Below, one piece after another: positions 1 through 5,408 of a stretch of 5,408 nucleotides of DNA (position 1 is its first letter; every line of letters starts with the position of its first letter). The stretch covers positions 1-5,408 of the forward strand of contig LKMS01000118.1 of the NCBI GenBank assembly GCA_001563965.1. Reading direction: 5' to 3'. Source of the stretch: Haloferacaceae archaeon PL-Br10_E2g29 (GTDB lineage Archaea; Halobacteriota; Halobacteria; Halobacteriales; Haloferacaceae). Below the pieces are notes generated by a model. That model had not been told where the DNA came from and did not search any database. It saw nothing but the letters and a program-made list of their open reading frames with translations. The translations under genes were made by a program, and so were the position numbers.

Positions 1-41
1 AGCGGGACGACCGGCGTGTCGTCGGTTTCCTCGTCTGACAT
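1..41 (-). CDS. Start of an unidentified protein, truncated by the window edge
   Basis: An ATG at 39-41 on the minus strand opens a frame that runs off the left edge. It encodes MSDEETDDTPVVP, an acidic N-terminus typical of haloarchaeal cytosolic proteins. Thirteen residues are too few to identify a family. The start is supported by a good promoter-like sequence about 26 nt upstream, which suggests a leaderless transcript. The gene is divergent from the membrane-protein gene at 184. Confidence 0.6.
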   Translation of the reverse strand, partial: MSDEETDDTPVVP

Positions 42-63
42 AATTTCCCGTTTGTCTCAGTCG

Positions 64-79
64 GGCCTAATGCTTTCGG
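64..79 (-). promoter_or_regulatory. Predicted promoter of the left-edge minus-strand gene
   Basis: Read on the minus strand, this stretch is CCGAAAGCATTAGGCC. It has a purine-rich BRE-like CGAAA followed by a TATA-like TTAGG centred about 26-27 nt before the ATG at 41. That spacing fits a leaderless archaeal promoter. The assignment rests on motif and position only. Confidence 0.45.
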
Positions 80-154
80 TCGCCGGCAACACCGTCGTGT
101 TCCGTGGACACCGGCACGAACCTCTCAGTAAATTTGTGCGTGTCTGCCGTACTG

Positions 155-162
155 TTTTGTAG
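155..162 (+). promoter_or_regulatory. Predicted TATA-like element of the membrane-protein gene
   Basis: TTTTGTAG lies 22-29 nt before the ATG at 184. The GTAG core sits 25 nt upstream of the start, the same place as the GTAG of AAGTAGCC before the two minus-strand genes at 3123 and 3773. This suggests a leaderless transcript. No clear BRE is visible. The rest of the 142-bp gap (42-183) holds no open frame I would defend. Confidence 0.35.
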
Positions 163-183
163 GATGCCTGCGTACGGCTACGC

Positions 184-1218
184 ATGACAGCACTTTCTGA
201 CGCCTATGCGGGAACGGTCGCCTCCGAACGGGGTCGATCACGGCTGGTTTTGGGGATTGGCCTGTTTCTCGTCGGCGCTATTCTCGTCGTCGCCGGCATT
301 GCTGCGGCCGGTTCGGGCGTGCTGACCGACCGCGGCTACTCGCTCGGTGACGCCCGCTGGATCGCTGGTATTCTCGGCGGTCTCGGCGTTCCGGCCGTCT
401 TTTTGGGCATTTTCACCATTCTCCCGGCCAACCGAACCACCCGCGCGGCGGCCGTCATCGGTGCCTCGATCGCCGTTTTCGGTGTGGCGCTGTTCGCCCA
501 CGCCTACCCGTGTCAGTGGATCGGCAACACCTGTCAGACCACTGCAACTGATCTCACCTTGCCGACCGCGGGCGTCTACTTTTTGGGCACGTTGACGACG
601 TTTTGGTGTCTGTTCGTCGGCATTGCCAACTTCAAAACCCGCAACGACCCCGGTGGCACCGTCACGATGGAGGTCACCCGCCAAGGCGAGACCAAAGTAA
701 TCGAAGTCGCCAAATCGCAACTACAGGGAACCGGCAGCGTCGGTCTCTTCGGCGGCACGCCAGACGGCAACGTCGAAACCCAAACCAACCGCCCCAGTGT
801 GTCGCCCTCGACCGGCACCGCGGCGGCAACGAGTGACGGCGGTTCGGACGCCGAAATACTCACGTCGCCGGGTTCGTCGTCTTCGACCGCGTCGACCGCG
901 GAGCCGCGTGTCGACCGCGTTGACTCGACCAACCGGCGCTCCGCGTCGACAACGCAGTCGCCGGGGTCGACCCAGTCAACGGGATCGGCGCAGTCGTCGA
1001 CTCGTGCTGGTCGGGCCGCGACCGGGTCAGCCAGCGCGGCGGGCGCAGCGGGCGACCGGTCGCCGTCGGCCGATGTCGACAACATCGATCGCTACTGCGG
1101 CAGTTGCGCGCAGTTCCAGTACGTCCGGACAAAGAAGGCGGGCCTGCAACCGTACTGTGCGCTCCACGACGAACTCATGGACGACATGGAATCGTGCGAG
1201 CAGTGGGAGCCGCGCTGA
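184..1218 (+). CDS. Four-helix membrane protein with a C-terminal four-cysteine module (haloarchaeal DUF7139-like)
   Basis: This is a 344-residue protein of unknown function. Four hydrophobic segments lie at about 20-42, 56-80, 87-107 and 126-149. Positive residues at 16-20, 84-87 and 151-153 place both ends in the cytosol. The loop between helices 3 and 4 then faces outward and carries C110 and C117, a possible disulfide pair. Residues 155-190 form a small polar region, and about 200-300 is a Ser/Thr/Gly/Ala-rich linker that is probably disordered. The last 40 residues form a compact module with C305-x2-C308, C325, H328 and C338, followed by a conserved-looking EQWEP end, which suggests a metal-binding or iron-sulfur site in the cytosol. 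From memory it resembles haloarchaeal proteins annotated as DUF7139 or 'permease', but I cannot confirm the family number. Transport activity is not shown by the sequence. The ATG at 184 is preceded by a suitably placed TATA-like element. The gene converges on polX. Confidence 0.85.
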   Translation: MTALSDAYAGTVASERGRSRLVLGIGLFLVGAILVVAGIAAAGSGVLTDRGYSLGDARWIAGILGGLGVPAVFLGIFTILPANRTTRAAAVIGASIAVFGVALFAHAYPCQWIGNTCQTTATDLTLPTAGVYFLGTLTTFWCLFVGIANFKTRNDPGGTVTMEVTRQGETKVIEVAKSQLQGTGSVGLFGGTPDGNVETQTNRPSVSPSTGTAAATSDGGSDAEILTSPGSSSSTASTAEPRVDRVDSTNRRSASTTQSPGSTQSTGSAQSSTRAGRAATGSASAAGAAGDRSPSADVDNIDRYCGSCAQFQYVRTKKAGLQPYCALHDELMDDMESCEQWEPR

Positions 1219-1251
1219 CTGTCGCGTTTCATTTTACCTCGTCGACGCCAA

Positions 1252-1257
1252 TTTTTT
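1252..1257 (+). terminator. Oligo-T run, probable terminator of the membrane-protein gene
   Basis: A run of six T residues lies 34 nt after the stop codon at 1216-1218, preceded by TTTT at 1232-1235. Archaeal intrinsic termination often uses oligo-T tracts without a strong hairpin. The position in the 87-bp convergent gap before the end of polX fits a terminator. Confidence 0.45.
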
Positions 1258-1305
1258 CGTCTCCCACTGCGCCCCGTCAGCACCGACGCCGACCCCACCG
1301 TCACG

Positions 1306-3123
1306 TTAGTGTAAAAATTCGCTGAGCTCGTCGACTGCGTAGGTGTTGAGTACGTCGTCGGCTTCGGCCCAGCCGCGCCGCGCGGTTCGCACACCGTAGC
1401 GCATCGTGTCGAAGCCGCCGGTGCTGTGGGTGTCGGTGTTGATCGCGATTGTCCCGCCGCTGTCGACGACACGCCGGACAGCCTCACCGTGGAGATCAAG
1501 CCGGTGCGGGTTGGCGTTGACCTCGAGCGCGGTGCCGGCGTCGGCCGCGGTCTCGGCCAGTGTCGCAAAGTCGATCGGTAGCCCTTCGCGGCTGTTGATC
1601 ATCCGCCCCGTCGGATGGCCGATGATGTCGACCGACGGGTGTTCGGCGGCCCGACAGAGCCGGTTGGTCGCGGTGTCGACGTCCTGATCGAGCGCGCTGT
1701 GCGGCGAGGCGACAACCAGATCGAGATCGGCGAGCACGTCGTCCGCGGTGCTCAGCGAGCCGTCGGCTGCGATGTTGGTTTCGACGCCGTGCAGCACCGT
1801 GATTTCGCTGTCGGCACGAACCGCCTCGATCGTCTCGCGTTGCTCCCGAAGATCGTCGTCCGAGAGGCCGATCGAGTCGATGATTCCCGGCCCGGTGGCG
1901 TGGTCAGTCACACAGTGAACGTCGTAGCCGCGGTCGGCCGCGGCGGCGACCATCTCGGCGATCGAGGCACGGCCATCCGACCAGTCGGTATGTGTGTGCA
2001 GGTCGCCACGGATGTCGCGTTCCTCGAGCAGATCGGGCAGTGCGCCCTCAGCGGCCGCCTCGATCTCACCGGTGTCCTCGCGGAGTTCCGGTGGCACCCA
2101 CGACAGCCCGATCGCCTCGTACATTTCGGCTTCGTCTTCGCCGCCGAGACGAACGCCTTCGCGGCGGCTGTCAACGGTTTTGACGTCGTCCTCGTCGTCT
2201 GCGGTGTCGTCGCTGTTGTCGGCGGTTTCATCGTCGTCGCCCGCTCGCGTCTCAACGCCCGACACGTCGAACACGCCGTACTCGTTGAGTTTGCGATCCT
2301 GCTCGATGGCGACGTTTCTGAGGTGGACGTTGTGGTCTTTGCTTCCGGTAAAGTACTGCAGCGCCGCGCCGAACTCGGTCGGCACGACAACCCGGAGGTC
2401 GATGCGGACGTCGTCGGCGCGAATGCTCGATTTGTGCGTGCCGGCTTCGATGATGTCGTCGGCGGGCCCCCAGTGGGTAAATGTGTCGACGACGGCCTCG
2501 CTCTGCTCGCTGCCGACCAGCACGTCAACGTCGCCGATGGTGTCCTTCCAGCGGCGAATCGAGCCCGCGACCTCGACGCGGTCGACCGCCGCAGTCGCCG
2601 AGAGATACGACAGCAAGCCGTCGGCGAGCGGCCGGGCGTCACCGAGTCGCTCGCGCTGTTGGCTCCGGCGGGCAAACGGGATGTTTTCGAGAATGTTCTC
2701 CTCGGTTTTTGCGCCAAAGCCACTCACGGTTTGGATGGTGCCCGCCTTCGCCGCGGCCTCCAGTTCGTCGAGATCCGTGATCCCGAGCGCCTCGTACAGC
2801 GCGCCAACGGTTTTCGGGCCGACGCCTTCGACACTCGTGAGCGCGGCCATGTCGACCGGCATCGACTCGCGAAGCTCGCCCAACTCCTCGATTTCGCCGG
2901 TTTCGAAGTATTCGACGACTTTTGCGGCGATTGCGTCGCCAACGCGGTCGATCGCCTTGACGGCGTCCTTGCCGGTTGCGGCCACCTGCTCGATCGGCTC
3001 GGGATGCTCGCGGATGTTTTCGGCGGCCCGACGGTAGGCGTTGGGCTTGTACTCGACGCCCTGTGCCTCAAGGCGATCGGCGAACTCGACCAAGAGGCGG
3101 GCGATTTCGTCGTTGTAGCTCAT
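1306..3123 (-). CDS. polX: DNA polymerase X with PHP nuclease domain (PolX)
   Basis: This 605-residue repair enzyme belongs to DNA polymerase family X and is fused to a PHP phosphoesterase domain. Bacterial members fill short gaps in base-excision repair and have 3'-5' exonuclease activity in the PHP domain. The N-terminal pol-beta-like domain (about 1-60) is followed by helix-hairpin-helix motifs at about 61-69, 98-113 (VEGVGPKT) and 133-145. The palm carries GSIRR (187-191), catalytic D198 and D200 in GDVDVLV, and the third aspartate D242 in RIDLR. TGSKDHN (259-265) follows. The PHP domain starts at about 372 and keeps its metal-binding signatures: DLHTH (H376, H378), VTDH (D407, H408), E448, H475, GHPTGR (H503) and NTDTH (D564, H566). 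Both catalytic centres therefore look intact. An acidic insert at about 293-322 lies in the thumb region. The ATG at 3123 gives the usual family N-terminus and has a promoter-like element 26 nt upstream. Confidence 0.97.
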   Translation of the reverse strand: MSYNDEIARLLVEFADRLEAQGVEYKPNAYRRAAENIREHPEPIEQVAATGKDAVKAIDRVGDAIAAKVVEYFETGEIEELGELRESMPVDMAALTSVEGVGPKTVGALYEALGITDLDELEAAAKAGTIQTVSGFGAKTEENILENIPFARRSQQRERLGDARPLADGLLSYLSATAAVDRVEVAGSIRRWKDTIGDVDVLVGSEQSEAVVDTFTHWGPADDIIEAGTHKSSIRADDVRIDLRVVVPTEFGAALQYFTGSKDHNVHLRNVAIEQDRKLNEYGVFDVSGVETRAGDDDETADNSDDTADDEDDVKTVDSRREGVRLGGEDEAEMYEAIGLSWVPPELREDTGEIEAAAEGALPDLLEERDIRGDLHTHTDWSDGRASIAEMVAAAADRGYDVHCVTDHATGPGIIDSIGLSDDDLREQRETIEAVRADSEITVLHGVETNIAADGSLSTADDVLADLDLVVASPHSALDQDVDTATNRLCRAAEHPSVDIIGHPTGRMINSREGLPIDFATLAETAADAGTALEVNANPHRLDLHGEAVRRVVDSGGTIAINTDTHSTGGFDTMRYGVRTARRGWAEADDVLNTYAVDELSEFLH

Positions 3124-3130
3124 GGGCGTG

Positions 3131-3160
3131 TTTCGAAAGCCGGCTACTTAGCTCCGGCTT
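3131..3160. promoter_or_regulatory. Palindrome and inverted repeat over the polX promoter
   Basis: TTTCGAAA at 3131-3138 is a perfect 8-bp palindrome. It overlaps by two bases a perfect 7-bp inverted repeat, AAGCCGG (3137-3143) and CCGGCTT (3154-3160), with a 10-nt spacer. The spacer holds most of the polX TATA-like element. If polX is leaderless, both sites lie within about 40 bp upstream of its transcription start, where a regulator would compete with TFB/TBP or RNA polymerase. No regulator is identified, and chance cannot be excluded for arms this short. Confidence 0.35.
3142..3149 (-). promoter_or_regulatory. TATA-like promoter element of polX
   Basis: On the minus strand this reads AAGTAGCC, preceded by CT, so the element is CTAAGTAGCC. 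Its first base is 26 nt upstream of the polX ATG, as expected for a leaderless haloarchaeal gene. The same octamer occurs at nearly the same distance (27 nt) before the minus-strand gene starting at 3773, which supports both assignments. Confidence 0.55.
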
Positions 3161-3200
3161 CCAGCGGTACCGTTGGCGGTTTGGGTTCGTGAGCGGTAGG

Positions 3201-3272
3201 TCGTTGTCGACGGTATCGGCTGAGTCGTTGTCGACGTCGTCGGCTGAGTCGTTGTCGACGGTGTCGGCTGAG
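3201..3272. repeat. Three tandem 24-bp repeats upstream of polX
   Basis: Three directly adjacent 24-bp units lie at 3201-3224, 3225-3248 and 3249-3272. Each is TCGTTGTCGACG followed by a 12-bp half close to GTRTCGGCTGAG. Units 1 and 3 differ at one base. Unit 2 differs from unit 3 at two adjacent bases. Each unit contains the palindrome GTCGAC. The array sits 78 bp before the polX start, within the 212-bp gap after the DUF5788-like gene. The unit is a multiple of three, so every frame encodes an 8-residue repeat. In one minus-strand frame this is the acidic SADTVDND. It could be a regulatory array, or a leftover of coding sequence. Confidence 0.8.
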
Positions 3273-3286
3273 TTGCCAGCGGCGTG

Positions 3287-3364
3287 TCAACCGTACGACT
3301 TCGTCCCTTCACCCGCTGTGGGGATATCGCCCGTCTCACTGGCTGTTTCGGCTTCGGCCCTCAT
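3287..3364 (-). CDS. Possible 25-residue acidic small ORF overlapping the end of the DUF5788-like gene
   Basis: An ATG at 3362-3364 opens a short minus-strand frame that overlaps the last 29 nt of the upstream gene and stops at a TGA (3287-3289). The peptide begins MRAEAETASETGD and ends GTKSYG. Beyond the single TGA the same frame stays open to position 3071, through the tandem repeat. Composition is haloarchaeal-like, but overlapping frames in GC-rich DNA often look this way. I cannot tell a real small gene, or the head of a pseudogene, from a chance frame. Confidence 0.15.
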   Translation of the reverse strand: MRAEAETASETGDIPTAGEGTKSYG

Positions 3365-3773
3365 CGCGGCCCAGTGCCTTCGTGAGAAACGTCAGCCAGC
3401 GTTTTGTGTCGGCTGCAGCCTGTCGCTGGCTTTCGGCTTCGAGGTCGACCGGTTCGAGCTGTTCTAAGGCGTTGAGCGCGCGGTCGATCCCGACGATCGA
3501 TTCGGCCAGTTCGCGGCCCTCGGCGTAGCTCACCTCGTTGTTCTCGATTCGTTCGACGCGCTCGATCCGCTCGCGTCGGAGATTGCGCTTTGCCTGGTCG
3601 ACGCGATCGCGCTCGCCGGGTGGAATCGTCTCGCGGCGCTTGATTTCAAAGACGAACGTCTGCAGATCGAGCGTCTCGCCTTGGATCTCGATGTCGTCGG
3701 GAATCTGCGTGCCAATGGTCGCTCCATCGCGGCCGATTCGTTCGAGGAGCTGTTTCCGCTGGTACTCCTTCAC
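3336..3773 (-). CDS. Small charged helical protein, DUF5788-like
   Basis: This encodes a 145-residue soluble protein of unknown function, rich in Arg, Glu and Asp, with no signal peptide or membrane segment. Residues 1-20 form a charged helix. Residues 24-45 look like a short beta/helix region (IEIQGETLDLQTFVFEIK). PPGERDRV at 51-58 leads into a long Arg/Glu helix at about 57-80. A second helical region at about 83-107 (ELAESIVGIDRALNALEQL) leads into a C-terminal helix with TKRWLTFLTKAL at 123-134. From memory this matches the haloarchaeal DUF5788 family, but I could not verify the number. The start is GTG at 3773, chosen because a TATA-like AAGTAGCC lies 27 nt upstream and the N-terminus MKEYQRKQLLERIG fits the family as I recall it. 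It lies upstream of polX on the same strand but 212 bp away, so cotranscription is uncertain. Confidence 0.8.
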   Translation of the reverse strand: MKEYQRKQLLERIGRDGATIGTQIPDDIEIQGETLDLQTFVFEIKRRETIPPGERDRVDQAKRNLRRERIERVERIENNEVSYAEGRELAESIVGIDRALNALEQLEPVDLEAESQRQAAADTKRWLTFLTKALGRDEGRSRNSQ

Positions 3774-3792
3774 ATGCGACCATCAGTCGTGT

Positions 3793-3800
3793 GGCTACTT
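3793..3800 (-). promoter_or_regulatory. TATA-like promoter element of the DUF5788-like gene
   Basis: On the minus strand this reads AAGTAGCC, with its first base 27 nt before the GTG at 3773. It is identical to the octamer before polX and at almost the same spacing. It lies in the 134-bp divergent gap shared with the AP-superfamily gene at 3908. Confidence 0.5.
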
Positions 3801-3877
3801 GCATCCATCGCCACGAGCACGTTTCGCTGCGTATCGTGCGTCACAGAAACGGGCCGAAAGCGCCCTGAAACTGAACC

Positions 3878-3886
3878 TTCTTATGG
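3878..3886 (+). promoter_or_regulatory. Predicted promoter element of the AP-superfamily gene
   Basis: TTCTTATGG lies 22-30 nt before the ATG at 3908, with purine-rich GAAACTGAA (3868-3876) just upstream as a possible BRE. Position and composition fit a leaderless haloarchaeal promoter. The call is from motif and spacing only. Confidence 0.4.
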
Positions 3887-3907
3887 GAATCACCAGTAGA
3901 GTTCTCT

Positions 3908-5254
3908 ATGGGTTTGTTCGATCGGCTTCGCGGCGACGCGGCGCCTCGGGTTGCGTTCATCGGGATCGATGGCGTGCCATTTAGTCTCCTCTCTGAAAAC
4001 CGTGATCGGTTTCCGAATTTCGCCGCGTTGGCCGACGAGGGCACGGCTGGGGCGATCGACAGCATTGTGCCGCCCGAATCGAGTGCCTGCTGGCCTGCAC
4101 TCACAACCGGCGTTAACCCCGGCGAAACCGGCGTGTATGGCTTTCAGGACCGTGAAATCGGCTCGTACGACACCTACGTTCCAATGGGTCGTGACGTGCA
4201 GGCGACCCGCGTCTGGGATCGCGTCACCGACGCCGGCCGCGCCGCCAGCGTGTTCAACGTTCCAGTCACGTTTCCCCCACAGCGGAACGTCCAGCGGATG
4301 GTCTCGGGCTTCCTCTCGCCCGGTGTCGACAAGGCAAGCTATCCTGACGAACTCACCGATTCGCTCGAAGCGAGCGACTATCTCATCGATGTCAACGCCA
4401 AACTCGGTCACAAGGAGGACAAAACCGAGTTCATGGAAAACGCGCATAAAACGCTCGAACGACGGTTTGAGACGTTCAAACAGTATCTCACCGCGGACGA
4501 CTGGGACCTGTTTTTCGGCGTGTTCATGACGACCGACCGGGTGAATCATTTCCTGTTCAAAGACTACGAGCGCGACGGCCCGAACAAGGAGCTGTTTCTC
4601 GAGTTTTACGCGCAACTCGACGAGTACATCGGCCAAATCCGGGAACTGCTGCCGAAACAGGTGACGCTCGTCGTCGCCTCCGACCACGGCTTTACGAGCC
4701 TCGATTACGAGGTTCACTGCAACACGTGGCTTCAACAGGAGGGGCTGCTCTCGTTCGAGGACGACGACCACAGCGAACTGGGCGACATTGCCGACGACAC
4801 CGTTGCCTACTCGCTCATTCCCGGCCGATTTTACCTCAATCTCGAAGGCCGCGAGCCGCGTGGCAGCGTCCCGAAAGACGAGTACGAGGCGGTTCGCTCG
4901 GATCTCAAACAACGGCTTGAATCGCTCGAAGGCCCCGACGGCCGGCCGGTCTGCGACCGCGTCGTCGAAAAGGAGGTCGCCTTCCGCGGCGACCACGACG
5001 CGATCGCGCCCGACCTCGTCGTCATTCCAACGCATGGCTTTGACCTCAAATCGAGCTTCAAAACGCGAGAGGACGTGTTCGGCACGGGCCCGCGAAACGG
5101 GATGCATAGCTTTGATAACGCGAGTCTGCTCATTGATCACTCCAAGGCACTCATTGAGGATGCGGACCTGCTGGATATCACGCCGACCATTCTCGATCTG
5201 ATGGACGTTGAGTACAAACGCACAGAGTGCGACGGGGCCAGTCTGCTGAAATAG
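3908..5254 (+). CDS. Alkaline-phosphatase-superfamily phosphohydrolase (type I phosphodiesterase-like, COG3379-like)
   Basis: This 448-residue, two-metal hydrolase of the alkaline phosphatase superfamily probably cleaves phosphate mono- or diesters. Its substrate cannot be read from the sequence. Metal ligands are recognisable in order: D21 in IGIDG; a nucleophile region VPPESSACWPALTTG (54-68), where S58 aligns with the usual Thr/Ser nucleophile 10 residues before the Gly; D210 and H214 in TTDRVNHF; D259 and H260 in ASDHGF; and H400 in NGMHSFDN. The C-terminal DITPTILDLM is typical of the superfamily. There is no signal peptide or membrane segment, so it should act in the cytosol, unlike classical secreted alkaline phosphatases. 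An acidic stretch at about 284-297 fits a halophile. The ATG at 3908 starts close to the first core strand and has a promoter-like element upstream. The gene is divergent from the DUF5788-like gene. Phosphoglycerate-mutase-like, phosphonatase or sulfatase-like activities remain possible. Confidence 0.93.
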   Translation: MGLFDRLRGDAAPRVAFIGIDGVPFSLLSENRDRFPNFAALADEGTAGAIDSIVPPESSACWPALTTGVNPGETGVYGFQDREIGSYDTYVPMGRDVQATRVWDRVTDAGRAASVFNVPVTFPPQRNVQRMVSGFLSPGVDKASYPDELTDSLEASDYLIDVNAKLGHKEDKTEFMENAHKTLERRFETFKQYLTADDWDLFFGVFMTTDRVNHFLFKDYERDGPNKELFLEFYAQLDEYIGQIRELLPKQVTLVVASDHGFTSLDYEVHCNTWLQQEGLLSFEDDDHSELGDIADDTVAYSLIPGRFYLNLEGREPRGSVPKDEYEAVRSDLKQRLESLEGPDGRPVCDRVVEKEVAFRGDHDAIAPDLVVIPTHGFDLKSSFKTREDVFGTGPRNGMHSFDNASLLIDHSKALIEDADLLDITPTILDLMDVEYKRTECDGASLLK

Positions 5255-5308
5255 CGGTCAGGCGACGCGGACGGTGTCGTCACCACGATCATCTCGCAGG
5301 CGTCCACA

Positions 5309-5328
5309 GTCGCTGTCCTAAGAGCGAC
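5309..5328. promoter_or_regulatory. Inverted repeat between the AP-superfamily gene and the next gene
   Basis: GTCGCT (5309-5314) and AGCGAC (5323-5328) form a perfect 6-bp inverted repeat with an 8-nt spacer. TTTT follows at 5334-5337. It could be a hairpin terminator for the upstream gene, which ends 54 nt earlier. It could also be an operator just upstream of the next gene's TATA-like element. The sequence does not decide between these. Confidence 0.3.
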
Positions 5329-5333
5329 AACCG

Positions 5334-5340
5334 TTTTGCC
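5334..5340 (+). promoter_or_regulatory. Possible TATA-like element of the right-edge gene
   Basis: TTTTGCC lies 22-28 nt before the ATG at 5362, the spacing seen before the other genes here. It is a weak match, and the same T run could instead end transcription from the upstream gene. Confidence 0.25.
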
Positions 5341-5361
5341 ATCGACCAACACACGTGAGAT

Positions 5362-5408
5362 ATGTTACAGACCGCTGCAGCAACCACGGACGATCACTCT
5401 CCCTCCTC
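5362..5408 (+). CDS. Start of an unidentified protein, truncated by the window edge
   Basis: An ATG at 5362 opens a frame that stays open to the right edge. It encodes MLQTAAATTDDHSPS, with codon choice like the neighbouring genes. Fifteen residues do not identify a family. The gene follows the AP-superfamily gene on the same strand after a 107-bp gap, which probably includes its own promoter. Confidence 0.5.
   Translation, partial: MLQTAAATTDDHSPS

Noticed and set aside
82..115. GCCGG and CCGGC arms with an imperfect GTGTTCC/GGACAC pairing in the left divergent gap.
   Set aside because: The pairing needs a bulge and short arms, and the elements do not sit at either predicted promoter.
860..1070. 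Repetitive TCGACCGCG-like words in the membrane-protein gene.
   Set aside because: They reflect Ser/Thr codons (TCG, ACC) in a disordered linker and have no regular period, so I do not call a DNA repeat.
1615..3192. Long plus-strand open frame of 525 codons opposite polX.
   Set aside because: It is the antisense shadow of polX, which has complete polymerase and PHP motifs. Long antisense frames are common in GC-rich haloarchaeal genes.
3148..3339. 63-codon minus-strand frame with a GTG start overlapping the stop of the DUF5788-like gene (GTGA), encoding TQPTPSTTT-type repeats.
   Set aside because: The overlap looks like translational coupling, but the product is basic and Thr/Pro-rich with no family resemblance. 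It is only another reading of the 24-bp repeat, and the polX promoter elements lie at its end.
3817..3839. GCACG and CGTGC inverted arms in the divergent gap before 3908.
   Set aside because: The arms are five bases with a 13-nt spacer, which is expected by chance in GC-rich DNA.
3890..5140. Long minus-strand open frame of 416 codons opposite the AP-superfamily gene.
   Set aside because: It is a shadow frame. The plus strand carries every metal-ligand motif of the AP superfamily, while the minus product has no recognisable family features.

Overview
The window looks like ordinary chromosomal DNA of a haloarchaeon (class Halobacteria). The evidence is GC-rich coding DNA, acidic proteins with few lysines, predicted leaderless genes with a TATA-like element about 25 nt before the start codon, and proteins that resemble haloarchaeal families. 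I could not fix the genus from sequence alone. I see no tRNA, rRNA, insertion sequence, CRISPR array, integrase or other sign of a mobile island.

Layout from left to right. A minus-strand gene enters from the left edge, with only its first 13 codons visible (1-41). A 142-bp divergent gap then leads to a plus-strand gene (184-1218) for a four-helix membrane protein with a long Ser/Thr-rich linker and a C-terminal four-cysteine module. This gene converges on a full-length minus-strand polX (1306-3123), a family X DNA polymerase fused to a PHP nuclease domain. A 212-bp gap with three 24-bp tandem repeats separates polX from a minus-strand gene for a small charged helical protein (3336-3773, resembling the haloarchaeal DUF5788 family). 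Divergent from that is a plus-strand gene (3908-5254) for a cytosolic alkaline-phosphatase-superfamily hydrolase. The start of another plus-strand gene (5362 onward) runs off the right edge.

The genes do not form an obvious single pathway. PolX is a DNA repair enzyme. The small protein upstream of it is on the same strand, but each has its own promoter-like element (the same octamer, AAGTAGCC, 26 or 27 nt before each start codon), so they may be controlled in parallel rather than as one operon. The membrane protein and the AP-superfamily hydrolase look like independent transcription units.

The part that best repays attention is the polX upstream region (3124-3364). It holds the 24-bp tandem repeat, an out-of-frame acidic open frame interrupted by one UGA, and nested inverted repeats around the polX promoter. 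I see no convincing new multi-gene system here.
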